A stretch of 6,515 nucleotides of DNA from assembly GCA_946409145.1 (NCBI GenBank), contig CAMJVA010000093.1, positions 1 through 6,515 of the forward strand, given 5' to 3'. The notes beneath the pieces were generated by a model. It was not told where the DNA came from. It saw only the letters and a program-made list of their open reading frames with translations, and made no database searches. The translations under genes were made by a program, and so were the position numbers. This DNA comes from an uncultured Enterococcus sp. (GTDB lineage Bacteria; Bacillota; Bacilli; Lactobacillales; Enterococcaceae). Below, one piece after another: positions 1 through 5,122 of this stretch (positions are counted from its first letter, which is position 1; every line of letters starts with the position of its first letter).

Positions 1-154
1 CAATGACATCGTCTTCTTTTAGTCCTACTTTAACCGCTTCTTTACTACTTAAATAAATGGCTAAAATAATCCCAAAAACGATAATTAAAGCGTACCAGTG
101 AATCTCAATACCACCTAAAGAAAATGCAATGGGGTCAACATATAATGTAGTCAT
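1..154 (-). CDS. lgt: Prolipoprotein diacylglyceryl transferase, N-terminal fragment (window edge)
   Basis: Lgt is the membrane enzyme that transfers a diacylglyceryl group from phosphatidylglycerol to the lipobox cysteine of prolipoproteins, the first step of lipoprotein maturation. Only the first 51 codons are visible because the window ends. The fragment reads MTTLYVDPIAFSLGGIEIHW and continues into a hydrophobic helix at about residues 20-37. The DPIAFSLG segment and the HWY triplet at 19-21 are typical of Lgt N-termini; the catalytic region is outside the window. The start is fixed by AAAGGAG eight bases or so upstream. That ribosome binding site is formed by the last two sense codons of hprK, and only three bases separate the hprK stop from this ATG. 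It is therefore cotranscribed with hprK, as is usual in Firmicutes, and probably translationally coupled. Family assignment is from motif and position. Confidence 0.9.
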   Translation of the reverse strand, partial: MTTLYVDPIAFSLGGIEIHWYALIIVFGIILAIYLSSKEAVKVGLKEDDVI

Positions 155-157
155 CGA

Positions 158-1093
158 TTACTCCTTTGAATTTTCTTGAATTAATTGGCTTAAACGATCC
201 TCAAATGTTTTCGTCGCATCAAAGCCCATAGTTCTAGCTCTAAAGTTCATTGCGGCTACTTCAATAATAATCGCTACATTTCGCCCAGTTTTCACTGGAA
301 TTTTAATTTGAGGCACAGATACTTCAGAAATGGACACTAAATTTTCATCAGAACCTAAACGGTCATAATTTTTATCCTTGGACCAATTTTCTAAATAAAC
401 CACCAACTGTACTTCCATATTATCTCTGACAGCACTAGCGCCAAAAAGATTCATCACATCAATAATTCCAATTCCACGAATTTCAATTAAATGTTGTAAA
501 ATTTTTGGTGGTTCACCAATTAACGTCAGTTCATCTTGTTTATACACATCCACGCGATCATCAGCGATTAAGCGATGACCTCGTTTGACTAATTCAAGAG
601 CGGTTTCACTTTTCCCAATGCCACTGTCTCCTTGAATTAAAACACCTAAACCATAAACTTCAACGAGTACTCCGTGAATACTGGTTCTTTTGGCTAAATG
701 TCCTTCTAAGTAACTGGAAATAACGCCTAAAAGACGAGATGTGGCTAATTTTGAACTTAATACAGGAATATCATGTTCTTGTGCTGCTTGAATTAATTCT
801 TTTGGAATTTCTAAATCACGAGAAACAATAAAAGCCGGTGTTTCTTTAGAACACATACGTCGCATTACCACGAGACGTTCTTCTGGCATCATTTTTTCAG
901 CAAAAGTAATTTCTTTTTTTCCAAGCATTTGCAAACGATCATTAGAATAATAATTAAAATAGCCGGTTAATTCTAAACCAGGCCGGGAAATATCACTAAT
1001 TGCTATAACTCTTTCTAAACTTTCCTTAGAACCTGAGACAACTTTTAAAGGTAATTTATCCACAAGTTCTTGTACACGAACAAACTCAGACAT
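158..1093 (-). CDS. hprK: HPr kinase/phosphorylase
   Basis: This bifunctional cytoplasmic enzyme phosphorylates the PTS carrier HPr on Ser46 when glycolytic intermediates are abundant and removes the phosphate when they are scarce. P-Ser-HPr is the corepressor of CcpA, so HprK sets carbon catabolite repression. At 311 residues it has the usual family length. Visible motifs are His140 in HGVLVEVYG, the P-loop GDSGIGKS at 155-162, the acidic pair in IADDR at 176-180 (Asp178/Asp179), the family signature LIEIRGIGIIDV at 202-213, and the PVKTGRN loop at 266-272 needed for dephosphorylation. Residues 1-130 form the less conserved N-terminal domain. All key residues I can check are present, so it looks active. 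The start is supported by GGAGGAAGAGC just upstream. It has its own candidate promoter with an extended -10 element and is the first gene of an hprK-lgt operon. Confidence 0.97.
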   Translation of the reverse strand: MSEFVRVQELVDKLPLKVVSGSKESLERVIAISDISRPGLELTGYFNYYSNDRLQMLGKKEITFAEKMMPEERLVVMRRMCSKETPAFIVSRDLEIPKELIQAAQEHDIPVLSSKLATSRLLGVISSYLEGHLAKRTSIHGVLVEVYGLGVLIQGDSGIGKSETALELVKRGHRLIADDRVDVYKQDELTLIGEPPKILQHLIEIRGIGIIDVMNLFGASAVRDNMEVQLVVYLENWSKDKNYDRLGSDENLVSISEVSVPQIKIPVKTGRNVAIIIEVAAMNFRARTMGFDATKTFEDRLSQLIQENSKE

Positions 1094-1122
1094 GCTCTTC
1101 CTCCAATCTTACTAACATCTTT

Positions 1123-1150
1123 ATTCTATCATGAATGAAAGGCAATTCAA
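1123..1150 (-). promoter_or_regulatory. Candidate sigma-A promoter for hprK-lgt
   Basis: On the minus strand TTGAAT (1150-1145) and TAGAAT (1128-1123) are separated by 16 bases. The -10 is preceded by TGA, giving an extended TGN -10 element. The hexamers match consensus at 4 of 6 and 5 of 6 positions. Transcription would start near 1116, leaving a short leader of about 20 bases that carries the GGAGG ribosome binding site. I saw no cre-like operator next to it. Confidence 0.6.
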
Positions 1151-1163
1151 AGATAACAGACAG

Positions 1164-1196
1164 GACAAAACAAAAATGTTATAAATAGATAACATT
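1164..1196 (-). terminator. Weak AT-rich terminator candidate after the GNAT gene
   Basis: A perfect 8-base inverted repeat, AATGTTAT and ATAACATT (1175-1182 and 1189-1196), encloses a 6-base loop. On the minus strand it is followed by the T-rich run TTTGTTTTG. Only one G:C pair per arm makes the stem weak, so termination is probably partial and some transcripts may read through into hprK. It lies about 33 bases past the GNAT stop codon. Confidence 0.45.
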
Positions 1197-1228
1197 CCGT
1201 AAAAAATATTTTTTTCTTTCTTAAAAGT

Positions 1229-1693
1229 TTAACTTTCCAGACTATTTTCCCTTAAAATCATATCCACATGAGGAATATTATCTTCTAAATAAACTTTAGA
1301 AACGGCCTGAAAACCAAAAGAGGCATAAAAATTTTCCAAATAAGCTTGAGCTTGAATTTTTACAGAATACTGCGGAAATCTTTTTTTAATTTCTTTTAAA
1401 ATCACTGTCATTAAGTAGCGACCAAGCTTTAAATGACGGTATTTTTTTACCACCAAAATCCGACCAAAACTAACCTCAGTTGCCTTTTCTGGTGGAATAA
1501 TTCGACCATAAGCGACTAAATGGCCGTCTTTTTTCAACATGACATGAATTGCCCTTAAATCTTTATCATCCACTTCTTCATAAGGACAATTTTGTTCTAC
1601 TACAAAAACTTTCACTCGTTCTTGCATTATTTGAATTAATTCTTCTGGGGACAACTCTTTTGTTTCTTTAAGGATGAGTAGAATATTTTCCAT
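1229..1693 (-). CDS. ElaA-family GNAT N-acetyltransferase
   Basis: This predicted cytoplasmic acetyl-CoA-dependent N-acyltransferase has 154 residues, the usual size of the ElaA group (COG2153). Family hallmarks are RVKVFVVEQNCPYEEVDDKD at 26-45, the AIH at 48-50, the FGRILV strand at 77-81 and the acetyl-CoA pyrophosphate-binding stretch YRHLKLGRYLM at 85-95. The AQAYLENFYASFGF segment at 115-128 and YLEDNIPHVDM at 135-145 follow. The pyrophosphate loop reads RHLKLG rather than the canonical RxxGxG; Escherichia coli ElaA, as I recall it, also has lysine there (RGEKVG), so this is a family trait and not a defect. The natural substrate of ElaA proteins is not established. The start is set by AGGAGC five bases upstream. 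That site sits immediately behind the T-run of the ybjQ terminator, and I see no good promoter of its own, so expression may depend on readthrough. Confidence 0.88.
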   Translation of the reverse strand: MENILLILKETKELSPEELIQIMQERVKVFVVEQNCPYEEVDDKDLRAIHVMLKKDGHLVAYGRIIPPEKATEVSFGRILVVKKYRHLKLGRYLMTVILKEIKKRFPQYSVKIQAQAYLENFYASFGFQAVSKVYLEDNIPHVDMILRENSLES

Positions 1694-1704
1694 CGTTTGC
1701 TCCT

Positions 1705-1754
1705 AAAAAAATAGACAAAAGGTTCCTATTAAAATAATAGACATTCCTTTTGTC
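1705..1754 (-). terminator. Rho-independent terminator after ybjQ, abutting the GNAT ribosome binding site
   Basis: The arms GACAAAAGG and CCTTTTGTC (1714-1722 and 1746-1754) are perfectly complementary over 9 bases. Inside them a second helix, CTATTA with TAATAG (1726-1731 and 1735-1740), closes a three-base loop after a small internal bulge. On the minus strand the hairpin is followed by TATTTTTTT (1713-1705). The next bases are AGGAG, the ribosome binding site of the GNAT gene, so the terminator forms the leader of the downstream gene. Confidence 0.75.
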
Positions 1755-1768
1755 GTACTTTATTTTTA

Positions 1769-2089
1769 TTAATTAAATTTTACTGCGGTTCCTGAGCAAG
1801 TGACCATAAGCATCCCGTTATCAGAGCCTAGGACTTCATAATCCATTTTCATGCCCACTACAGCATCTGCTCCAATTTCTTCTGCTCTTGAAACCATTTC
1901 ATTAATCGCTTCTTCTCTTGCCATAGTCAGTTCTTCTTCATAAGATTTAGAACGTCCCCCAAAGAAATTGCGCATACCGGCTCCTAAATCTTTTAAAACG
2001 TTTATCCCAGTAATTACCTCACCAAAAACAATGCCTTGGTAATCGGCAACGGTTTTTCCGTCCACTGAATTTGTTGTTGTAACAATCAT
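1769..2089 (-). CDS. YbjQ/UPF0145 (DUF74) family protein
   Basis: A 106-residue cytoplasmic protein of the YbjQ/UPF0145 family, normally about 105 residues, so it is full length. Recognisable features are the N-terminal MIVTTTNSVDG strand, the conserved GVIxGxN-like part (GEVITGINVLKDLGAGMRNF at 23-42), the GGRSKSYEEEL core at 44-54 and the helix with AREEAINEM at 57-65. The ending GADAVVGMKMDYEVLG and TCSGTAVKF is typical. The family forms a pentameric alpha/beta fold in solved structures, as I recall, but its molecular function is unknown and I assign none. The start is supported by AAAGGAGGC upstream. It has its own extended -10 promoter and a hairpin terminator after its stop, so it looks monocistronic, although readthrough from the DUF305 gene 64 bases upstream is possible. 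Confidence 0.9.
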   Translation of the reverse strand: MIVTTTNSVDGKTVADYQGIVFGEVITGINVLKDLGAGMRNFFGGRSKSYEEELTMAREEAINEMVSRAEEIGADAVVGMKMDYEVLGSDNGMLMVTCSGTAVKFN

Positions 2090-2112
2090 GTAACTGCCTC
2101 CTTTTTTCTCTA

Positions 2113-2121
2113 ATTATAACA
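2113..2121 (-). promoter_or_regulatory. Extended -10 promoter for ybjQ
   Basis: On the minus strand TGTTATAAT (2121-2113) contains a perfect TATAAT with a TGN extension. No convincing -35 hexamer lies 16-18 bases upstream (TAGTTA at 17), but extended -10 promoters often manage without one. The start point would be near 2106, just ahead of the AAAGGAGG ribosome binding site, leaving a leader of under 20 bases. Confidence 0.6.
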
Positions 2122-2153
2122 ATAAGTCTTCTTTTTAACTACTGTTAGAAACT

Positions 2154-2606
2154 TTATTTTTTCATTTCCAAATCTTTGATTAATTCTTTCATTTTTGCAA
2201 TTTCTTCTTCTTGTTTTTGGATAATTTCTTCGGCTAAAACTTTTACCCGAGGGTCTTCTATTTTAGCATTCGTACTCGTTAAAATGGCAATGGAGTGATG
2301 AGGAATCATTGCTTTCATCCATTTGGTATCGTCTATCCCAGTTTGACTTCTAACCATGAATAAAGAAAAACCAAAACACAAGAGACTCACTAATAAAATA
2401 ATAACATTCACCTTTTTATTGTCATACATTTTCCACATAAAAAGCAACATTAAAATAGCCATCACGGCCCCCATCATGAGAGCCATAAATACTCTAGTTT
2501 GACTAAAGAATAGATGATCCACTGAAAAAATATTAAAGTACATTAATCCAAACATCACCACGGTAGAGACGAGCACCATTAACACAAATTTGAAATATTT
2601 CTTCAT
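2154..2606 (-). CDS. Membrane protein with C-terminal DUF305 motif
   Basis: A 150-residue predicted membrane protein. Three hydrophobic helices lie at about 5-25, 38-58 and 66-86. A C-terminal soluble part then carries the DUF305 core: TKWMKAMIPHHSIAILTS at 94-111, with the paired His103-His104, and the helix PRVKVLAEEIIQKQEEEIAKM at 119-139. The charged tail is predicted helical. DUF305 proteins are ferritin-like helical proteins often found with copper or other metal-resistance genes; the His pair suggests metal binding, but no metal gene lies next to it here. The three-helix version is a distinct architecture from the secreted single-domain form. Two positives, Lys2 and Lys3, before helix 1 favour an N-in start. 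The start is fixed by AAAGGAGAGG. Upstream is the strong liaZ terminator plus an AT-only inverted repeat, so it is transcribed separately from liaXYZ. Function unknown. Confidence 0.85.
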   Translation of the reverse strand: MKKYFKFVLMVLVSTVVMFGLMYFNIFSVDHLFFSQTRVFMALMMGAVMAILMLLFMWKMYDNKKVNVIILLVSLLCFGFSLFMVRSQTGIDDTKWMKAMIPHHSIAILTSTNAKIEDPRVKVLAEEIIQKQEEEIAKMKELIKDLEMKK

Positions 2607-2621
2607 TTCTATCCTCTCCTT

Positions 2622-2657
2622 TAAATTTATTTACTCATAGTTAAATAAATTTGGCAA
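2622..2657 (-). promoter_or_regulatory. Candidate promoter and inverted-repeat operator of the DUF305 gene
   Basis: A perfect 11-base inverted repeat, AAATTTATTTA and TAAATAAATTT (2623-2633 and 2642-2652), flanks an 8-base spacer and ends right before the AAAGGAGAGG ribosome binding site. A -35-like TTGCCA (2657-2652, 5 of 6) lies at its upstream edge. The -10 position 17 bases on is poor (GTAAAT, though preceded by TGA). The repeat could be an operator covering the promoter or an mRNA hairpin; being AT-only it could also be chance. Confidence 0.35.
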
Positions 2658-2668
2658 ATAAAAAGGAG

Positions 2669-2696
2669 AAAAAAATCGCTGAGTTTTCTCAGCGAT
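2669..2696 (-). terminator. Strong rho-independent terminator of liaXYZ
   Basis: On the minus strand ATCGCTGAG, loop AAAA, CTCAGCGAT is followed by six T residues (2674-2669). The 9-base stem is perfect, with five G:C pairs. The liaZ stop codon TGA and the preceding Asp-Arg codons lie inside the first arm, so the terminator overlaps the end of the gene. Confidence 0.92.
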
Positions 2697-3048
2697 CCAT
2701 TTTATCTAAATTATGTTCAGAAATAACCATATTCACAAATGAGAGAATGATACTAGCAAGAATGGCCCAACCAAAACTTGAAAAGCCGAAATTATAGCCT
2801 CCCACTAACCGAGACGTTAAGGTAAGCATTAAGCCATTAATCACAAAACTAAATAATCCTAAAGTAACAAAAGTTAAAGGAAGTGATAGCAAGGTTAGAA
2901 TCGGTTTAACTAACATATTCAGTAAAGAAAGAACAAAGCTAGCTAAAAGAGCTGCAACGAGCCCTTTCACATAGACATGTCCTGGAAAAACAACAGCGAG
3001 GGCTAGAAAAGTTAAAGTGTTCATAATCAACCTTTGAAAATAGGTCAT
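2689..3048 (-). CDS. liaZ: LiaZ-like four-helix membrane protein (phage_holin_4_2 family)
   Basis: A 119-residue integral membrane protein of the Pfam phage_holin_4_2 type (PF04020), which despite its name is a widespread chromosomal family. Hydrophobic segments lie at about 6-22, 30-46, 52-79 and 91-110. The family pattern SLLNMLVKPILTLLSLPLTF at 41-60, followed by TLGLFSFVINGLML at 62-75, is clear. In E. faecalis the third gene of the liaXYZ operon encodes this type of protein and is linked to the daptomycin and antimicrobial peptide response, including relocation of anionic phospholipid. Its biochemical role is unknown. Its ATG overlaps the liaY stop in TAATG, with GGAG nine bases ahead inside liaY, so translation is probably coupled. 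The last codons lie within the transcription terminator. The name rests on family, position and operon order. Confidence 0.88.
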   Translation of the reverse strand: MTYFQRLIMNTLTFLALAVVFPGHVYVKGLVAALLASFVLSLLNMLVKPILTLLSLPLTFVTLGLFSFVINGLMLTLTSRLVGGYNFGFSSFGWAILASIILSFVNMVISEHNLDKMDR

Positions 3049-3383
3049 TAAAAATCACTCCAGTCCTCATCGTTGTCGTCAACTTTTTCAGCTTCTTTGC
3101 GTTTTGTCGTTTGATTACGATTATAGTACGTATCTTTTCTATTATTTGCCGAATAAAATCCTCTTTGGGATTGTTTTTGTTGATAATTATTTGTTTTTGG
3201 AGCATCTGGAATCAAAATAGCTAAGAGAATATATAGTAAAATGGGACTTCCAAAGCCACCTAAGACAATCACTACATAAATCACTCTTAAAATAGTTGGA
3301 TCAATATTAAAATATTCAGCAATCCCAGCAATAGTTCCAGTAATTGCTTTATTAGTACTAGATTTTGTTAAACGTTTACTCAT
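3048..3383 (-). CDS. liaY: LiaY-like PspC-domain membrane protein
   Basis: A 111-residue protein with an N-terminal PspC domain: KRLTKSSTNKAITGTIAGIA at 3-22, then EYFNIDPTILRVIYVV and a hydrophobic helix to about residue 58 ending ILLAILIPDAPK. The polar tail (64-111) has Gln, Asn and Tyr, then basic KRK and an acidic end, KVDDNDEDWSDF. In enterococci LiaY is the membrane partner in LiaFSR-dependent daptomycin resistance and is reported to interact with cardiolipin synthase; that is family knowledge, not visible here. The frame stays open to a GTG at 3401, but codons 2-3 of that version are the AAAGGAG ribosome binding site, so I place the start at the ATG at 3383. It overlaps liaZ by one base. 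A hairpin separates it from liaX. LiaF- or PspC-like proteins elsewhere are alternatives, but operon order favours LiaY. Confidence 0.9.
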   Translation of the reverse strand: MSKRLTKSSTNKAITGTIAGIAEYFNIDPTILRVIYVVIVLGGFGSPILLYILLAILIPDAPKTNNYQQKQSQRGFYSANNRKDTYYNRNQTTKRKEAEKVDDNDEDWSDF

Positions 3384-3418
3384 CCTTGGCACTCCTTTCA
3401 CCTAGCTCTTTAAAATAC

Positions 3419-3444
3419 AGGGAACCTTTTTAATCAGGTTCCCT
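3419..3444 (-). terminator. Hairpin between liaX and liaY (attenuator or processing site)
   Basis: AGGGAACCT and AGGTTCCCT in minus-strand sense (3444-3436 and 3427-3419) form a perfect 9-base stem with five G:C pairs and an 8-base loop, 12 bases after the liaX stop. The sequence after it is GTATTTTAAAG, too poor in T for efficient termination. It more likely lowers liaYZ relative to liaX, or protects the liaX 3' end after cleavage. The opposite strand has a better T-run, but no gene points that way. Confidence 0.6.
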
Positions 3445-3456
3445 TATTCAATTTTT

Positions 3457-5037
3457 TTATTCGTTCCCATCTTTTAAATAAATACTTCCTCTGGTAGTTG
3501 TAGCGAAGATACTAGCTATTTCAGGACTATCTGTCATTCGTTCAAATTCCAAATGTTTCATAATTCCTGCTTTTGCCCCATCTTCTTTTTCCACTAGAGA
3601 ATCCATTTGAGAAAGTCGTTCATGAATCGCACCAAAATTAGTTTTAACTGTTCCGTTTAAACTTAATTCTTTTGGTACGGAGATTTTAATATCTCCATTT
3701 CCAGAACTTGCTTCAAAACGTTTTAAGTCAAGATTTTTCACTGTGGCTTTCACTGTTCCGTTAACCACAGAAGTCTTTACACTTTTTGCTTTAAAATCTT
3801 TTAAGATAATATCTCCGTTCACGGATTCCACGAATAAATCTCGTAATTCTGTTCCATTTAAATTAACCGTTCCGTTAACTTCGTGGATTTCAAGCATAGT
3901 CGCTGTCACATTAGAAAAATTAACACTACCATTAGTGGATTTAATGTAAATATCTTTTGCTTCTAAACTATCACTTTGAATTTCACCATTTAAAAGGTTT
4001 AAAGCAACATGGTCATAGGTTTTCTTAGGTAAATAGAAAATTAAATCTGCTTGAACTTTTTTATTAGGAATTTGGAAGGAAATTAATTCATCATCCACAT
4101 CAATTTGTGATTTTTCTAAGAAAGCTTCTAAAGGTGTGGCACTTTCTAATTTTCCATAAAGTTTAATTTTAGCATCTACGATTAAATCTTCAGTATCACT
4201 TTGTTTAAAGGTTACTTTCCCATTGGCTAATTTAATATCAATGAGACTAGCGTTCACTTCAGGATATTTAAAGGTATGTTCAAATTTTGTAGAAGCAACA
4301 CCTGGAACTTTAATGTTTACATCTTTCCAGTCAACATTTTCATTAATAGCTTCACTTAAACCAGTAAAGGTTTTTTTCAAGAAACTGCCTAATTGATTAG
4401 AAGCGTCATAAACTTTGCCACCTACATGGTTAAGAGTGTCTTGGGCTTGATCTTTCCAGTCTTCTGGAATATCTAATTTTTGAGCTACTTTTTCTTTTGT
4501 GGATTGGAAACGTTTTTGATTGATGATTTTTAATTCATCTTCTAAAACTTTTTTTCCTTCTTCTAAAATGGCTTTTTCATCTTGTAACTCTTTTAATTCT
4601 TTAATGACTTGTGTCCGTTCAATTTCTTTAGACTCAGTCATTGTGCCAAGCTCTTCCATGGTATCAAGAACTTGTTTAGCTTCTTGTTTTTCCTTAATGC
4701 GAGTAGAAAGCTCTTTTAGTTGTTCATTTTTTTCATCTAAATGCGCAGAAGCTACGTTGGCTTTTTCAGCTAAAGTCGCTAATTCTTTTTCTAAAGCTGC
4801 TTTTTTCTCAGCTTTCTCAGCTTCTTTTTTAGCCGCTTCTTCTTTGGCTTGAATTTTTTCTTCTTCAGTGACTTCTTTAACAAAAGGTGTTTCTTTTTCT
4901 TTAGAAATATCTTGAGCAGCCTGTTGAATTTGTTGTTCATCTTTTTCTTGGGCCATGCTTTCTAATAAGACAAGGGCCTCTTCACTACTTAAGATGCCTT
5001 TTTTTACTAATTCTAAAATTCTTTCCCGATCTTTCAT
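3457..5037 (-). CDS. liaX: LiaX-like envelope stress protein (DUF4097, coiled coil)
   Basis: A 526-residue protein matching enterococcal LiaX in architecture and position. Residues 1-30 (MKDRERILELVKKGILSSEE onward) form the short helical domain found at the start of YvlB/LiaX-type proteins. Residues 55-185 are a Glu/Lys-rich predicted coiled coil. Residues 195-235 look like amphipathic helices. From about 245 to the end lies a DUF4097 beta-rich domain with NG dipeptides at 350, 369, 388, 407, 426 and 447, a 19-residue period suggesting beta-helix turns. There is no signal peptide, membrane segment or sortase motif. In E. faecalis LiaX is reported to sense daptomycin and antimicrobial peptides; its N-terminal part activates and its C-terminal domain restrains the LiaFSR response. 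It is the first gene of liaXYZ, with its own promoter and candidate LiaR site. AAAGGAGG supports the start. The liaFSR genes themselves are not in this window. Confidence 0.9.
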   Translation of the reverse strand: MKDRERILELVKKGILSSEEALVLLESMAQEKDEQQIQQAAQDISKEKETPFVKEVTEEEKIQAKEEAAKKEAEKAEKKAALEKELATLAEKANVASAHLDEKNEQLKELSTRIKEKQEAKQVLDTMEELGTMTESKEIERTQVIKELKELQDEKAILEEGKKVLEDELKIINQKRFQSTKEKVAQKLDIPEDWKDQAQDTLNHVGGKVYDASNQLGSFLKKTFTGLSEAINENVDWKDVNIKVPGVASTKFEHTFKYPEVNASLIDIKLANGKVTFKQSDTEDLIVDAKIKLYGKLESATPLEAFLEKSQIDVDDELISFQIPNKKVQADLIFYLPKKTYDHVALNLLNGEIQSDSLEAKDIYIKSTNGSVNFSNVTATMLEIHEVNGTVNLNGTELRDLFVESVNGDIILKDFKAKSVKTSVVNGTVKATVKNLDLKRFEASSGNGDIKISVPKELSLNGTVKTNFGAIHERLSQMDSLVEKEDGAKAGIMKHLEFERMTDSPEIASIFATTTRGSIYLKDGNE

Positions 5038-5088
5038 AAGTAATTGCCTCCTTTGAGCAATGCAATGGTAGCTTTTTTCTACACTCTT

Positions 5089-5117
5089 ATTATGCCCTCT
5101 TAGGAAAGTTTTGTCAT
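5089..5117 (-). promoter_or_regulatory. Sigma-A promoter of liaXYZ
   Basis: On the minus strand ATGACA (5117-5112) and CATAAT (5094-5089) are exactly 17 bases apart; each matches consensus at 5 of 6 positions. Transcription would start near 5082, giving a leader of about 45 bases with an AAAGGAGG ribosome binding site. It lies directly downstream of the inverted repeat described as a possible LiaR site. Confidence 0.78.
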
Positions 5118-5122
5118 AGGAC

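Noticed and set aside
1201..1215. A6-T-A-T7 palindrome between the GNAT gene and hprK
   Set aside because: A run-based palindrome with no loop or G:C pairs. It is common by chance in AT-rich intergenic DNA and is not a terminator on its own.
1734..1762. TATTAT as a -10 for the GNAT gene
   Set aside because: It lies inside the terminator hairpin and has no acceptable -35 at 16-18 bases (TAAAGT at 17).
2689..3048. Phage origin suggested by the holin-family name of the LiaZ-like gene
   Set aside because: PF04020 proteins are ordinary chromosomal genes in many bacteria. No lysin, integrase or other phage gene is present, and the gene sits inside a lia operon.
2939..3205. Minus-strand open frame of 88 codons overlapping liaY and liaZ
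   Set aside because: It is out of frame with two family-recognisable genes, and its composition is unlike a real protein.
3384..3401. Longer liaY start at GTG 3401
   Set aside because: The extra codons contain the AAAGGAG ribosome binding site for the ATG at 3383, so the longer form is very unlikely.
3743..3949. Plus-strand open frame of 68 codons opposite the liaX DUF4097 region
   Set aside because: It lies wholly inside a well-supported gene, shows no family features and has no ribosome binding site of note.
4520..4852. Plus-strand open frame of 110 codons opposite liaX
   Set aside because: It is Ser/Phe/Ala-rich, the antisense shadow of the Glu/Lys-rich coiled coil. It has no convincing ribosome binding site.
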